Origin: Verrucomicrobia bacterium UBA1629
GTDB lineage: Bacteria; Verrucomicrobiota; Kiritimatiellia; RFP12; UBA1067
NCBI GenBank assembly: GCA_002321305.1
Contig: DCMF01000072.1
Span: 26,685 to 33,941, forward strand
Length of the DNA stretch: 7,257 nt
Direction of reading: 5' to 3'
Of this stretch, positions 1-6,314 are shown in pieces. The position numbers were made by a program, and so were the translations under genes. The notes beneath the pieces were generated by a model that was not told where the DNA came from, ran no database searches, and worked only from the letters and a program-made list of their open reading frames with translations. The first letter of the stretch is position 1. The number at the start of each line of letters is the position of its first letter.

Positions 1-36
1 GTTTGGGAGGTTTGGGAGGTTTGGGAGGTTGGGGAG
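1..36. repeat. 9-bp G-rich tandem repeat after trpE
   Basis: Three exact copies of GTTTGGGAG (1-9, 10-18, 19-27) are followed by one variant copy, GTTGGGGAG (28-36), ending seven bases before the trpE stop codon. The array is cut by the window edge, so its true copy number is unknown. On the plus strand the G-runs (5-7, 14-16, 23-25, 31-34, 36-38) could support a G-quadruplex. On the trpE transcript the same tract is C-rich and almost free of G, which resembles a Rho-loading region. Both roles are inference; only the repeat itself is seen. Confidence 0.85.
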
Positions 37-42
37 GGTGGA

Positions 43-1491
43 CTACAGGCTCGAGGCGAACTGCGCCGCCTCGAAGATGGCCTTCGACTTGTTGACCGTC
101 TCGCGATACTCCTTCTGCGGATCGGAATCCGCCACGATGCCCGCGCCCGCGCGCATCGTGAGGACGCCCTTCTCCAGGAACATCGTGCGGATGACGATCG
201 CGAAGTTCATGTCGCCCGTGTAGCTGAAGTAGCCGACGGCGCCGCCGTAGATGCCGCGCGGCGACTTCTCCAGCTCCGCGATGAGCTCCATCGCCCGCAC
301 CTTCGGCGCGCCGGTGAGCGTCCCCGCCGGAAACGCCGCCTCCAGGAGGTCGAAGGCGTCCTTGTCCGGCTCCAGCTCGCCCGTCACGTGCGAGACGAGG
401 TGCATCACGTGCGAGTACCGCTCGACGTGCGCGAAGGAGTCGACCTTCACGCTGCCCGTCGCCGAGACGCGGCCGAGGTCGTTGCGGCCGAGATCGACGA
501 GCATCACGTGCTCCGCGCGCTCCTTCGGGTCCTCCCGCAGCTCCGCCTCCAGCAGGCGGTCCGTCTCCGGCGTCGTGCCGCGCGGACGCGTCCCGGCGAT
601 CGGCGCCGTCGAGGCCGTGCGCCCCTGGAGCTTCACGAGCTCCTCCGGCGACGAGCCGATCAGCGTCCGGTCGCCGAGCTTGAGGAAGAAGTTGTAGGGC
701 GAGGGGTTCACCGTCCGCAGCGCCCGGTAGAGCGTGAGCGGCGGGATGTCCGTCTCTGCCGTGAACTTCTGGGACGGCACGATCTGGATGACCTCGCCCG
801 CACGGATCGCCGCCTTGCACCGCGTGACGATCGCCTCGAACTCCGCCTCCGTCATCTCCGGCCTGAACGGGGACAGGCCCCGCCGTTCCGGGGCCGCGCC
901 GCCGGCCGGGACGGCGAACTTCGCGATCGACGCCGCGCTGAGGAGCCGCGCGTAGACCGCGTCGATCTCGGCCTGCGCGCGGCGGTAGGCATCCGCCGCC
1001 GTCTCGCCCGCCTCGACGCCCGTCACGCGGATGACGAACACCGTCTGCCGCGCATGGTCCATCACGAGCAGCGTGTCGGTGAGGAGGAACGCGCTGGACG
1101 GCGTGCCGGGCTCCGGCGTCAGCTTCACGCGCGGCACAAACGCCCGCACCGCGTCGTAGGCGAGGAAGCCGATCGCGCCGCCCTGCAGCGACGGCAGTTC
1201 CGGCGCGGGGGCGAACGGACGCGCCGTGAGCGCGGCCCGCACCTGCGCGAGCGGCGGCTCGCCCGGCGCGGCCGTGACGACGGCCGTCGGGTCGATGCCG
1301 AGGTACGAGTAGCGCCCCGGGTTCTCGCCGCCCGTGACGCTCTCGAGCAGGAAGACGTTCTCGTCCGCCGCCGCGCGCGTCAGGATGGCGACCGGCGTCT
1401 CGCGGTCGGCGAGGAACTCCCGGTAGACGGGCGTGCGGAAGCCGCCGTTCGTACGGCGGATGAATTCGCTTTCGGTCAGGGTCTTCAACAT
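43..1491 (-). CDS. trpE: Anthranilate synthase component I (TrpE)
   Basis: This is the large subunit of anthranilate synthase, which with the TrpG amidotransferase converts chorismate and glutamine to anthranilate, the first committed step to tryptophan, in the cytoplasm. The 482-residue product has the usual length and order. The N-terminal domain carries the LLES motif (48-51) of the tryptophan feedback site. The chorismate-binding domain (about 210-475) shows PIAGTRPRG (297-305), HVMLVDLGRNDLGRV (328-342), PAGTLTGAPK (388-397) and GIVADSDP (451-458). Alanine in PIAGT favours TrpE over PabB, which usually has lysine there. The frame stays open to 1656, but the ATG at 1491 is chosen because the family begins near it, AAGGAAG lies 7 bases upstream, and the extension would run across the terminator and leader peptide. 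The gene follows its own promoter and attenuator. No trpG is visible; it may lie beyond the left edge or elsewhere. Confidence 0.96.
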   Translation of the reverse strand: MLKTLTESEFIRRTNGGFRTPVYREFLADRETPVAILTRAAADENVFLLESVTGGENPGRYSYLGIDPTAVVTAAPGEPPLAQVRAALTARPFAPAPELPSLQGGAIGFLAYDAVRAFVPRVKLTPEPGTPSSAFLLTDTLLVMDHARQTVFVIRVTGVEAGETAADAYRRAQAEIDAVYARLLSAASIAKFAVPAGGAAPERRGLSPFRPEMTEAEFEAIVTRCKAAIRAGEVIQIVPSQKFTAETDIPPLTLYRALRTVNPSPYNFFLKLGDRTLIGSSPEELVKLQGRTASTAPIAGTRPRGTTPETDRLLEAELREDPKERAEHVMLVDLGRNDLGRVSATGSVKVDSFAHVERYSHVMHLVSHVTGELEPDKDAFDLLEAAFPAGTLTGAPKVRAMELIAELEKSPRGIYGGAVGYFSYTGDMNFAIVIRTMFLEKGVLTMRAGAGIVADSDPQKEYRETVNKSKAIFEAAQFASSL

Positions 1492-1498
1492 TTTGGTT

Positions 1499-1505
1499 CT
1501 TCCTT
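1499..1505 (-). promoter_or_regulatory. trpE ribosome binding site
   Basis: AAGGAAG lies 7 bases before the ATG at 1491 in an otherwise A-rich stretch. It supports this start over the longer open frame that reaches 1656. It sits downstream of the attenuator hairpin, so it is only transcribed on read-through. Confidence 0.75.
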
Positions 1506-1543
1506 GTTGGTTTAATTTCAATTGACGGAGTTTTCTGAAATGC

Positions 1544-1578
1544 AAAAGGCGGACCGTCTTCGTCTGACGATCCGCCTT
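1544..1578 (-). terminator. trp attenuator: intrinsic terminator hairpin
   Basis: On the minus strand, AAGGCGGATCGTC (1578-1566) pairs with GACGGTCCGCCTT (1558-1546). This gives a 13-bp stem with one G-U pair and a 7-base loop, followed by TTTT (1547-1544, whose first two T close the stem). It lies between the Trp-rich leader peptide and trpE, which is where an attenuator terminator belongs. The U-run is short, so termination may be incomplete. Its 5' arm is also the partner of the antiterminator at 1629-1635. It is also the first terminator-like structure after leuB. Confidence 0.9.
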
Positions 1579-1644
1579 CGGGTACTGGGCTTGGTTTCGC
1601 GTTTTCGCAGCTATGCGGCAACCGGCCCGCGGATCTTCGACCCG
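1569..1644 (-). promoter_or_regulatory. trp leader alternative RNA structures (regions 1-2-3)
   Basis: Region 1, CGGGTC (1644-1639), can pair with GATCCG (1635-1630) across a GAA loop: 6 bp, one of them G-U. Region 2, GATCCGC (1635-1629), can instead pair with GCGGATC (1575-1569), which is inside the 5' arm of the terminator, giving the antiterminator. A further 2 bp can form beyond a single mismatch. The three pairings are mutually exclusive in the classical 1:2, 2:3, 3:4 sense. A ribosome halted on the Trp codons (1658-1650) would reach over region 1 and leave region 2 free. A ribosome at the stop codon (1613-1611) would interfere with region 2. The pairings are read from the sequence; their use in the cell is inferred. 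Confidence 0.75.
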
Positions 1645-1685
1645 TGGCGCCACCACCAGATGTTGCTGAACATGTTGCGATTCAT
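1611..1685 (-). CDS. trpL: trp operon leader peptide (TrpL)
   Basis: This is a 24-codon ORF (ATG at 1685, TAG at 1613-1611) whose residues 8-17 read NIWWWRHGSK, with three consecutive TGG codons at 1658-1650. Translation of such a peptide senses charged tRNA-Trp: stalling on scarce tryptophan lets the antiterminator form and trpE is transcribed. Position supports this: it starts about 30 bases after the predicted transcription start and ends 33 bases before the terminator hairpin. The tail after the Trp codons (12 residues) is longer than in many TrpL peptides because region 2 of the RNA switch is encoded there. There is no clear Shine-Dalgarno sequence. It overlaps, out of frame, the spurious upstream extension of trpE. 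A separate action of the released peptide, as reported for rhizobial TrpL, cannot be judged from sequence. Confidence 0.9.
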   Translation of the reverse strand: MNRNMFSNIWWWRHGSKIRGPVAA

Positions 1686-1687
1686 AT

Positions 1688-1719
1688 GCCGTTTCAGTTG
1701 CCCGCTTTGGAACAACGGC
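1688..1719 (-). other. 5' UTR hairpin before trpL
   Basis: GCCGTT (1719-1714) can pair with AACGGC (1693-1688), with a further GTT/AAC pairing inside, near the predicted 5' end of the trp transcript and two bases before the trpL start codon. Such a structure could protect the 5' end or slow ribosome entry onto the leader. The complementarity is visible; the function is a guess. Confidence 0.4.
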
Positions 1720-1723
1720 GCAT

Positions 1724-1753
1724 AGTGTAGCATATTTTGCGTCACGCCGTCAA
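1724..1753 (-). promoter_or_regulatory. trp promoter, sigma70-type with extended -10
   Basis: The -35 box TTGACG (1753-1748) and the -10 box TACACT (1729-1724) are 18 bp apart, and TGC directly precedes the -10, giving the extended TGn form. Transcription would start near 1719-1716, about 30 bases before trpL. The -35 lies within the last codons of leuB, so the promoter is embedded in the end of the leucine operon. An AT-rich patch (GCAAAATATG) lies in the spacer. No TrpR-like operator was recognised. Confidence 0.8.
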
Positions 1754-2839
1754 GGGCGAATCTGAACCTGAAAGCACGTCCGCAACGGCGTCGCCCATCT
1801 CGGACGTCGAGACCGTCGGCGCGCCCGGCGCGGCGATGTCCGGCGTGCGGACGCCGTGCGCGAGGACGCGCGCGACCGCCGCCTCCACGGCGTCGGCCTC
1901 CGCCGTCAGCCCGAAGGAGTGCCGCAGCATCAGCGCGGCGGAGAGGATCGTCGCGAGCGGATTGGCGACGCCCTGCCCGGCGATGTCCGGCGCGGAGCCG
2001 TGGATCGGCTCGTAGAGGCCGTGGCCGTCCGATCCGAGCGACGCGGACGGCAGCATGCCGATCGAGCCCGTGATCTGCGACGCCTCGTCCGAAAGGATGT
2101 CGCCGAACATGTTCTCCGTGAGCAGCACGTCGAAGTGCGCCGGACGGCGCACGAGCTGCATCGCGGCGTTGTCCACGTACATGTGGTCAAGCGCGACGTC
2201 CGGGTACTCGCGGTCGTGCAGGGCCGTGACCGTCTCGCGCCAGAGGCGCGACGTCGCCAGCACGTTCGCCTTGTCGACGCTCGTCACGCGGCCGCTGCGC
2301 CGGCGGGCCGACGCGAAGGCGAGGCGCGCGATGCGCGCGATCTCCGCGACCGAGTAGGGCATGACGTCCCGCGCGGACTGTCCGTCGGCGGCGCGCTCGT
2401 GCGCGCCGAAGTAGATGCCGCCCGTGAGCTCGCGCACGACCAGCACGTCGATGCCGCCTTCCACGATCTCGGACTTGAGCGGGCTCGCGTGGCGGAGCGC
2501 CGGCCAGACCTTCGCCGGGCGCAGGTTGCCGAAGAGGCCCAGCTCCGCGCGGAGCGTGAGCAGCGCGCGGCGTTCGGGACGCCGCTCGGCGGGGAGCGCG
2601 TCCCACTTCGGCCCGCCGACCGCGCCGAGCAGTACGGCGTCCGCCGCGCGGCACGCGGCCAGCGTCGTGTCGGGCAGGCAGTCGCCGCAGAGGTCGTAGG
2701 CGGCGCCGCCCACGGGATAGACGGTCATCTCGAAGGCGTGGCCGAAGCGTTTGGCGACGGCCTCCAGCGCCTTCTGGGCCTCAAAGGTGATCTCCGGGCC
2801 GATTCCGTCCCCGGGGATGACGGCGATCGTCTTTCTCAT
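1742..2839 (-). CDS. leuB: 3-isopropylmalate dehydrogenase (LeuB)
   Basis: LeuB oxidises 3-isopropylmalate with NAD+ to 2-isopropyl-3-oxosuccinate, which decarboxylates to 2-ketoisocaproate, the third step of leucine synthesis. The 365-residue protein is of full family length. Visible features are IPGDGIGPE (8-16), the substrate arginines around R97, R107 and R137 (in VVRELTGGIYFG, 134-145), Y144, K190 in VDKANVL, D223 in VDNAAMQLV, the metal-binding D247 and D251 in NMFGDILSDEA, and the NAD-binding segment HGSAPDIAG (280-288) with N293. The ATG at 2839 overlaps the leuD stop by 4 bases (ATGA), which points to translational coupling. AAGGAGGG (2855-2848) lies 8 bases upstream. The frame is open far upstream to 3721, but that part only shadows leuD and leuC. 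The last codons contain the -35 of the trp promoter. Confidence 0.97.
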   Translation of the reverse strand: MRKTIAVIPGDGIGPEITFEAQKALEAVAKRFGHAFEMTVYPVGGAAYDLCGDCLPDTTLAACRAADAVLLGAVGGPKWDALPAERRPERRALLTLRAELGLFGNLRPAKVWPALRHASPLKSEIVEGGIDVLVVRELTGGIYFGAHERAADGQSARDVMPYSVAEIARIARLAFASARRRSGRVTSVDKANVLATSRLWRETVTALHDREYPDVALDHMYVDNAAMQLVRRPAHFDVLLTENMFGDILSDEASQITGSIGMLPSASLGSDGHGLYEPIHGSAPDIAGQGVANPLATILSAALMLRHSFGLTAEADAVEAAVARVLAHGVRTPDIAAPGAPTVSTSEMGDAVADVLSGSDSPLTA

Positions 2840-3354
2840 GCGCGCGTCCCTCCTTTCTCGTTCGTCCGGCTTTTCCGGCTCAGGTAGGCGGCGAGGCCGC
2901 CGGCGGCGATCAGCTCGCGCATGAACGGCGGAAACGGCTCGGCCGTGAAGGCGCGTCCCGTCGTCTCGTCGACGATGCGCCCCGTCTCGAAGTCGACGGA
3001 CACCGCGTCGCCGGCGGCGATCGCGGACGCGGCCGCCGGGCATTCGAGGATGGGCAGCGCGACGTTGAGCGCGTTGCGGTAGAAGATGCGCGCGAAGCTT
3101 GCGGCGATGACGCACGCGACGCCGCTCGCCTTGATGGCGATCGGGGCGTGCTCGCGCGAGCTGCCGCAGCCGAAGTTGCGTCCCGCGACGAGGATGTCGC
3201 CAGGGCGGACGGCCTTCACGAAGGTCGCGTCGATGTCCTCCATGCAGTGCGCCGCGAGTTCCTTCGGATCGGGCGTGTTGAGGTAGCGGGCGGGGATGAT
3301 GACGTCCGTGTCGACGTTGTCCCCGTACTTGAATGCTGTTCCGTGTGCGTTCAT
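2836..3354 (-). CDS. leuD: 3-isopropylmalate dehydratase small subunit (LeuD)
   Basis: This is the small, swivelling-domain subunit of isopropylmalate isomerase, which with LeuC interconverts 2- and 3-isopropylmalate through a [4Fe-4S] aconitase-like mechanism. The 172-residue length matches the short type found in archaea and many bacteria rather than the roughly 200-residue enterobacterial LeuD. Hallmarks are GDNVDTDVIIPARYL (11-25), GRNFGCGSSREHA (58-70) and the segment ASFARIFYRNALN (85-97). The start lies 3 bases after the leuC stop. The ribosome site GGAAGGA falls in the last codons of leuC, and the stop overlaps the leuB start, so the three genes are tightly coupled. The tail after about 158 is basic and not conserved. 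Homoaconitase activity is possible in this family, but the leuA and leuB context argues for leucine. Confidence 0.95.
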   Translation of the reverse strand: MNAHGTAFKYGDNVDTDVIIPARYLNTPDPKELAAHCMEDIDATFVKAVRPGDILVAGRNFGCGSSREHAPIAIKASGVACVIAASFARIFYRNALNVALPILECPAAASAIAAGDAVSVDFETGRIVDETTGRAFTAEPFPPFMRELIAAGGLAAYLSRKSRTNEKGGTRA

Positions 3355-3357
3355 TTC

Positions 3358-4620
3358 TCAGATTCCTTCCGGTGCGGTGATTTTGCCCGTGACGGCGCTC
3401 GCCGCCGCGACGGCGGGCGAGGCGAGGTAGACTTCCGATTCGACGTGGCCCATGCGGCCGACGAAGTTGCGGTTCGTCGTCGAGACGCACCGCTCGCCTT
3501 TCGCCAGCACGCCCATGTAGCCGCCGAGGCACGGGCCGCACGTCGGCGTCGAGACGACGCAGCCCGCCCGGACGAACTGGGTGACGAGGCCCTCCGCCAC
3601 GGCCTGCAGGTAGATCTTCTGCGTCGCGGGGATGACGATGCACCGCACGCCCGGCGCGACCGCGTGGCCTTTCATCACCTCCGCCGCCGTGCGCAGGTCG
3701 CTGATGCGGCCGTTCGTGCACGAGCCGATGACGACCTGGTCGATCGCGACGTCGCCCACCGCGTCAATCGTCCGCACGTTGGACGGCAGGTGCGGGAAGG
3801 CGACGGTCGGCTTCAGCGCACCGAGGTCGATTTCGATTGTCTGCGCGTACTCCGCGTCGGGATCGGCTTCGTAGACGACGGGCGCCTTCGCGCCGTGTTC
3901 GGCGAGGTAGGCGCGCGTCGCGCCGTCCACGGGGAAGATGCCGTTCTTCGCGCCGGCCTCGATGGCCATGTTCGCGACGGTGAAGCGGTCGTCCATCGAG
4001 AGTGCGGCGACGCCCGGCCCCGTGAACTCAAGGGACTGGTAGCGCGCGCCGTCCACGCCGATGCGGCCGATGAGGTGCAGGACGAGATCCTTGCCGCCGA
4101 CGAAGCGGCGCGGACGGCCCGTCAGCACGACCTTGATCGCGGAGGGGATGCGAAACCACGTCTCGCCCGCCGCCATGCCGGCCGCCATGTCCGTCGAGCC
4201 GACGCCCGTGGAGAACGCGCCGAGCGCGCCGTAGGTGCAGGTGTGGCTGTCCGCGCCGATCACGAGGTCGCCCGCCGTGACGAGGCCCTTCTCCGGCAGC
4301 AGGGCGTGCTCGACGCCGCAGTCGTGGCCGACCTCGAAATAGTTCCGGATGCCCTGCGCCTTGGCGAACGCGCGCATGCAGGCGCACTGCGCGGCGGCCT
4401 TGATGTCCTTGTTCGGCGTGAAGTGGTCGGGCACGAGCGCGATCTTCGTCTTGTCGAACACCTTCTCGCGCCCGAACTTCGGGAACTCGCCGACGGCGAC
4501 GGGCGTCGTGATGTCGTTGCCCAGCACGAGGTCGAGCTGCGCCATCACCAGCTCGCCGGCGTGGACTTCCTTTTTCCCCGCGTGCGCCGCGAGGATCTTC
4601 TGCGTCATTGTCATTGCCAT
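3358..4620 (-). CDS. leuC: 3-isopropylmalate dehydratase large subunit (LeuC)
   Basis: This is the catalytic large subunit of isopropylmalate isomerase, an aconitase-family protein holding a [4Fe-4S] cluster. The 420-residue product is the short LeuC/HacA type and pairs with the short LeuD that follows 3 bases downstream. Visible motifs are GADSHTCTYGALGAFSTGVG (122-141), VIGSCTNGR (297-305) with cluster ligand C301, and STPTCGPC (357-364) with ligands C361 and C364, then NRNFVGRMGH (383-392) near the C terminus. A GTG at 4638 could add six residues, but it lies inside and just before the GGGAGGAG ribosome site. The ATG at 4620, 8 bases after that site, is therefore the start. The gene is separated from leuA by 44 AT-rich bases holding an 18-bp palindrome, the loosest joint in the operon. 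Confidence 0.96.
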   Translation of the reverse strand: MAMTMTQKILAAHAGKKEVHAGELVMAQLDLVLGNDITTPVAVGEFPKFGREKVFDKTKIALVPDHFTPNKDIKAAAQCACMRAFAKAQGIRNYFEVGHDCGVEHALLPEKGLVTAGDLVIGADSHTCTYGALGAFSTGVGSTDMAAGMAAGETWFRIPSAIKVVLTGRPRRFVGGKDLVLHLIGRIGVDGARYQSLEFTGPGVAALSMDDRFTVANMAIEAGAKNGIFPVDGATRAYLAEHGAKAPVVYEADPDAEYAQTIEIDLGALKPTVAFPHLPSNVRTIDAVGDVAIDQVVIGSCTNGRISDLRTAAEVMKGHAVAPGVRCIVIPATQKIYLQAVAEGLVTQFVRAGCVVSTPTCGPCLGGYMGVLAKGERCVSTTNRNFVGRMGHVESEVYLASPAVAAASAVTGKITAPEGI

Positions 4621-4628
4621 GAGATTCA

Positions 4629-4636
4629 CTCCTCCC
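4629..4636 (-). promoter_or_regulatory. leuC ribosome binding site
   Basis: GGGAGGAG lies 8 bases before the ATG at 4620 and overlaps the alternative GTG at 4638, so it decides the start. It is one of the strongest Shine-Dalgarno sequences in the window. Confidence 0.85.
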
Positions 4637-4653
4637 ACATATTATAATAAGTG
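4636..4653. other. AT-rich imperfect palindrome between leuA and leuC
   Basis: The 18 bp CACATATTATAATAAGTG is an inverted repeat with one mismatched pair (CAC...GTG arms around the perfect core TATTATAATA). It fills most of the leuA-leuC gap and abuts the leuC ribosome site. Read on the minus strand it contains TATAAT (4646-4641), a perfect -10 box, but I see no credible -35 17-18 bp upstream and no TG extension. It could be a regulator site, a weak internal promoter or an RNA-processing site. Only the symmetry is certain. Confidence 0.5.
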
Positions 4654-4664
4654 GTACGTATCGG

Positions 4665-6260
4665 TTACTTGTCGGTGTGGCCGCCGGTCAGCATGTCCGC
4701 CTCGTAGGTCTGCTGGGCGATGGCGGCCGCGCCCGCGCCCAGCCGTTCGCTCTGGCCGACGAGCATGCCGTTGACGGCGTCCAGCGTCGCGAGGATCGAG
4801 CTTTCGATGACGTCCGTCGACACGCCCTTGCCGCGATAGGCGCCCGCGTCGTCCGCGATCTTGACGCTGACCTCGCCGAGCGCGTCGCGCGACTCGGTCA
4901 CGGCGTCGATCCGGTAGTCGAGCAGCTTGAACGGATGGTCCACGATCTTCTCGATGGCCCGCACCGACGCGAACACGGGGCCGGTGCCGTAGGCTGTCTC
5001 GGTCGCCTTCACGCCCTCGCGCTCCAGCGTGACGCACGCCGTCGAGTACATGCGGTTGCCGCTCGACACCACGTAGTTGACGAGCGTCCAGTCGCCCGTG
5101 CGGCGCGCGTGGCCGACCACCGCCTCGACGAGCGCCACGACGTCGCGGTCCTCGATCGTCTTCTTGCGGTCGGCCAGCACCTTGAAGTCGGCGAAGAGCC
5201 TGTCCTCGACGGACTTCTCCAGCGTGTAGCCGAGTTCGGCGAGCCGCTGGGCGAAGGCGTGCTGGCCGGAGTGCTTGCCGAGGACGAGCGCGGTCTTCTT
5301 GAGGCCCACGCTCTCCGGCGTCATGATCTCGTAGGTCTTCGCGTTCGCCATCACGCCGTGCTGGTGGATGCCGCTCTCGTGCGCAAAGGCGTTCGCGCCG
5401 ACGATGGCCTTGCTGGGCGCGATCTTCACGCCCGTGATCGTCTGCAGCAGCTGCGCCGTCTTCGCGATCTCCTCGGTGCGGACGCCGTAGCCGACGCCGT
5501 AGACGTCGCGTCGCGTGCGGAGGTTCATCACGACCTCCTCGATCGCGGCGTTGCCGGCCCGTTCGCCGATGCCGCAGATGCAGCCCTCGACCTGCCGCGC
5601 GCCCGCCGCGACGCCCGCGAGCGAGTTCGCGACAGCGAGGCCGAGGTCGTCGTGGCAGTGCATCGAGACAGTCGCTCGGTCGATGTTCGGCACACGCGTC
5701 ATCACGTTCGTGACCATCGCCGCGATCTCCGCCGGGGTCGCGTACCCGACCGTGTCGGGCAGGTTCACCGTCGTCGCGCCGGCGGCGATCACCGCCTCGA
5801 CGACGCGGCACATGAAGTCCCGATCCGTGCGCGAGGCGTCCTCCAGCGAGAACTCCACGTCGTCGCAGAAGTTGCGCGCGTACTTCACCGCGTCCACCGC
5901 GCGCCGCAGGGCCTGCTCGCGCGTCATCTTCAGCTTGTATTCGAGGTGCAGGTCGCTCGTCGCGAGGAAGGTGTGGATGCGCGGACGCTTCGCGCCCCTG
6001 ACCGCCTCATGCGCCGCGTCGATGTCCTTGACGAGCGCGCGGGAGAGGGAGGCGACCGTCACGTCGCTCACCGCTTCCGAAATCGCCTTGACGGACGCGA
6101 AGTCGCCGGGGGAGGCGATGGCGAAGCCGGCCTCCAGGACGTCCACGCCGAGGGCCTCGAGCTGCCGCGCCATGCGAATCTTCTCCTCGATGTTCATCGA
6201 GTAGCCGGGGGCCTGCTCGCCGTCCCGGAGCGTCGTGTCGAATATTCTGACCTGATCCAT
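4665..6260 (-). CDS. leuA: 2-isopropylmalate synthase (LeuA)
   Basis: LeuA condenses acetyl-CoA with 2-ketoisovalerate to 2-isopropylmalate, the committed and leucine-inhibited step of leucine synthesis. The 531-residue protein has the complete layout. The DRE-TIM catalytic barrel shows FDTTLRDGEQAPG (7-19), metal-binding HCHDDLGLAVANS (201-213), GIGERAGNAAIEE (230-242) and HESGIHQHG (294-302). It is followed by the C-terminal regulatory domain (about 375-505) with GNRMYSTACVTL and STDVIESSI (481-489). Presence of that domain predicts feedback inhibition by leucine, complementing the attenuator. The ATG at 6260 fits the family N terminus; AAAGGAAAC and AAAAGGAA precede it. Citramalate or homocitrate synthase are alternatives within the family, but leuC, leuD and leuB downstream and the Leu-rich leader upstream make IPMS by far the best call. 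Confidence 0.97.
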   Translation of the reverse strand: MDQVRIFDTTLRDGEQAPGYSMNIEEKIRMARQLEALGVDVLEAGFAIASPGDFASVKAISEAVSDVTVASLSRALVKDIDAAHEAVRGAKRPRIHTFLATSDLHLEYKLKMTREQALRRAVDAVKYARNFCDDVEFSLEDASRTDRDFMCRVVEAVIAAGATTVNLPDTVGYATPAEIAAMVTNVMTRVPNIDRATVSMHCHDDLGLAVANSLAGVAAGARQVEGCICGIGERAGNAAIEEVVMNLRTRRDVYGVGYGVRTEEIAKTAQLLQTITGVKIAPSKAIVGANAFAHESGIHQHGVMANAKTYEIMTPESVGLKKTALVLGKHSGQHAFAQRLAELGYTLEKSVEDRLFADFKVLADRKKTIEDRDVVALVEAVVGHARRTGDWTLVNYVVSSGNRMYSTACVTLEREGVKATETAYGTGPVFASVRAIEKIVDHPFKLLDYRIDAVTESRDALGEVSVKIADDAGAYRGKGVSTDVIESSILATLDAVNGMLVGQSERLGAGAAAIAQQTYEADMLTGGHTDK

Positions 6261-6284
6261 TTCCTTTTCTGTTTCCTTTCAACG

Positions 6285-6314
6285 AAAACGGCCCCGCTCG
6301 TCTGAGCGGGGCCG
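6285..6314 (-). terminator. leu attenuator: intrinsic terminator hairpin
   Basis: On the minus strand, CGGCCCCGCTC (6314-6304) pairs perfectly with GAGCGGGGCCG (6299-6289) around a 4-base loop (AGAC), directly followed by TTTT (6288-6285). It lies 25 bases before the leuA start and 38 bases after the leader-peptide stop. The stem is very GC-rich and the U-run short. Its 5' arm is also one side of the antiterminator. Since leuA follows immediately, constitutive termination here would silence the operon, so conditional read-through is expected. Confidence 0.92.

Noticed and set aside
43..1491. PabB or a salicylate/isochorismate synthase instead of TrpE
   Set aside because: The PIAGT motif, the LLES feedback motif and the Trp-rich leader upstream all favour TrpE.
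388..1515. Long plus-strand open frame opposite trpE, Arg- and Ala-rich
   Set aside because: It is the antisense shadow of trpE in a GC-rich genome; the composition is unnatural and there is no recognisable domain. The same applies to plus-strand frames at 1856-2887, 3148-4647 and 4677-6305.
1492..1656. N-terminal extension of trpE to an ATG at 1656
   Set aside because: It would span the terminator hairpin and overlap the Trp-rich leader ORF in another frame. The family N terminus and the ribosome site both point to 1491.
2840..3721. Upstream extension of the leuB frame, giving a 659-residue protein
   Set aside because: The extra part is antilogous, Arg-rich sequence lying over leuD and leuC in another frame. 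LeuB starts at 2839 with a strong ribosome site 8 bases upstream.
4621..4638. GTG start for leuC at 4638
   Set aside because: The GGGAGGAG ribosome site lies within and just before this stretch; the ATG at 4620 has ideal spacing.
4641..4646. TATAAT as a definite internal promoter for leuC
   Set aside because: No -35 element at 17-18 bp and no TGn extension. It is kept only as part of the palindrome observation.
4665..6260. Homocitrate or citramalate synthase instead of LeuA
   Set aside because: The operon with leuC, leuD and leuB, the complete regulatory domain and the Leu-rich leader make 2-isopropylmalate synthase the clear choice.
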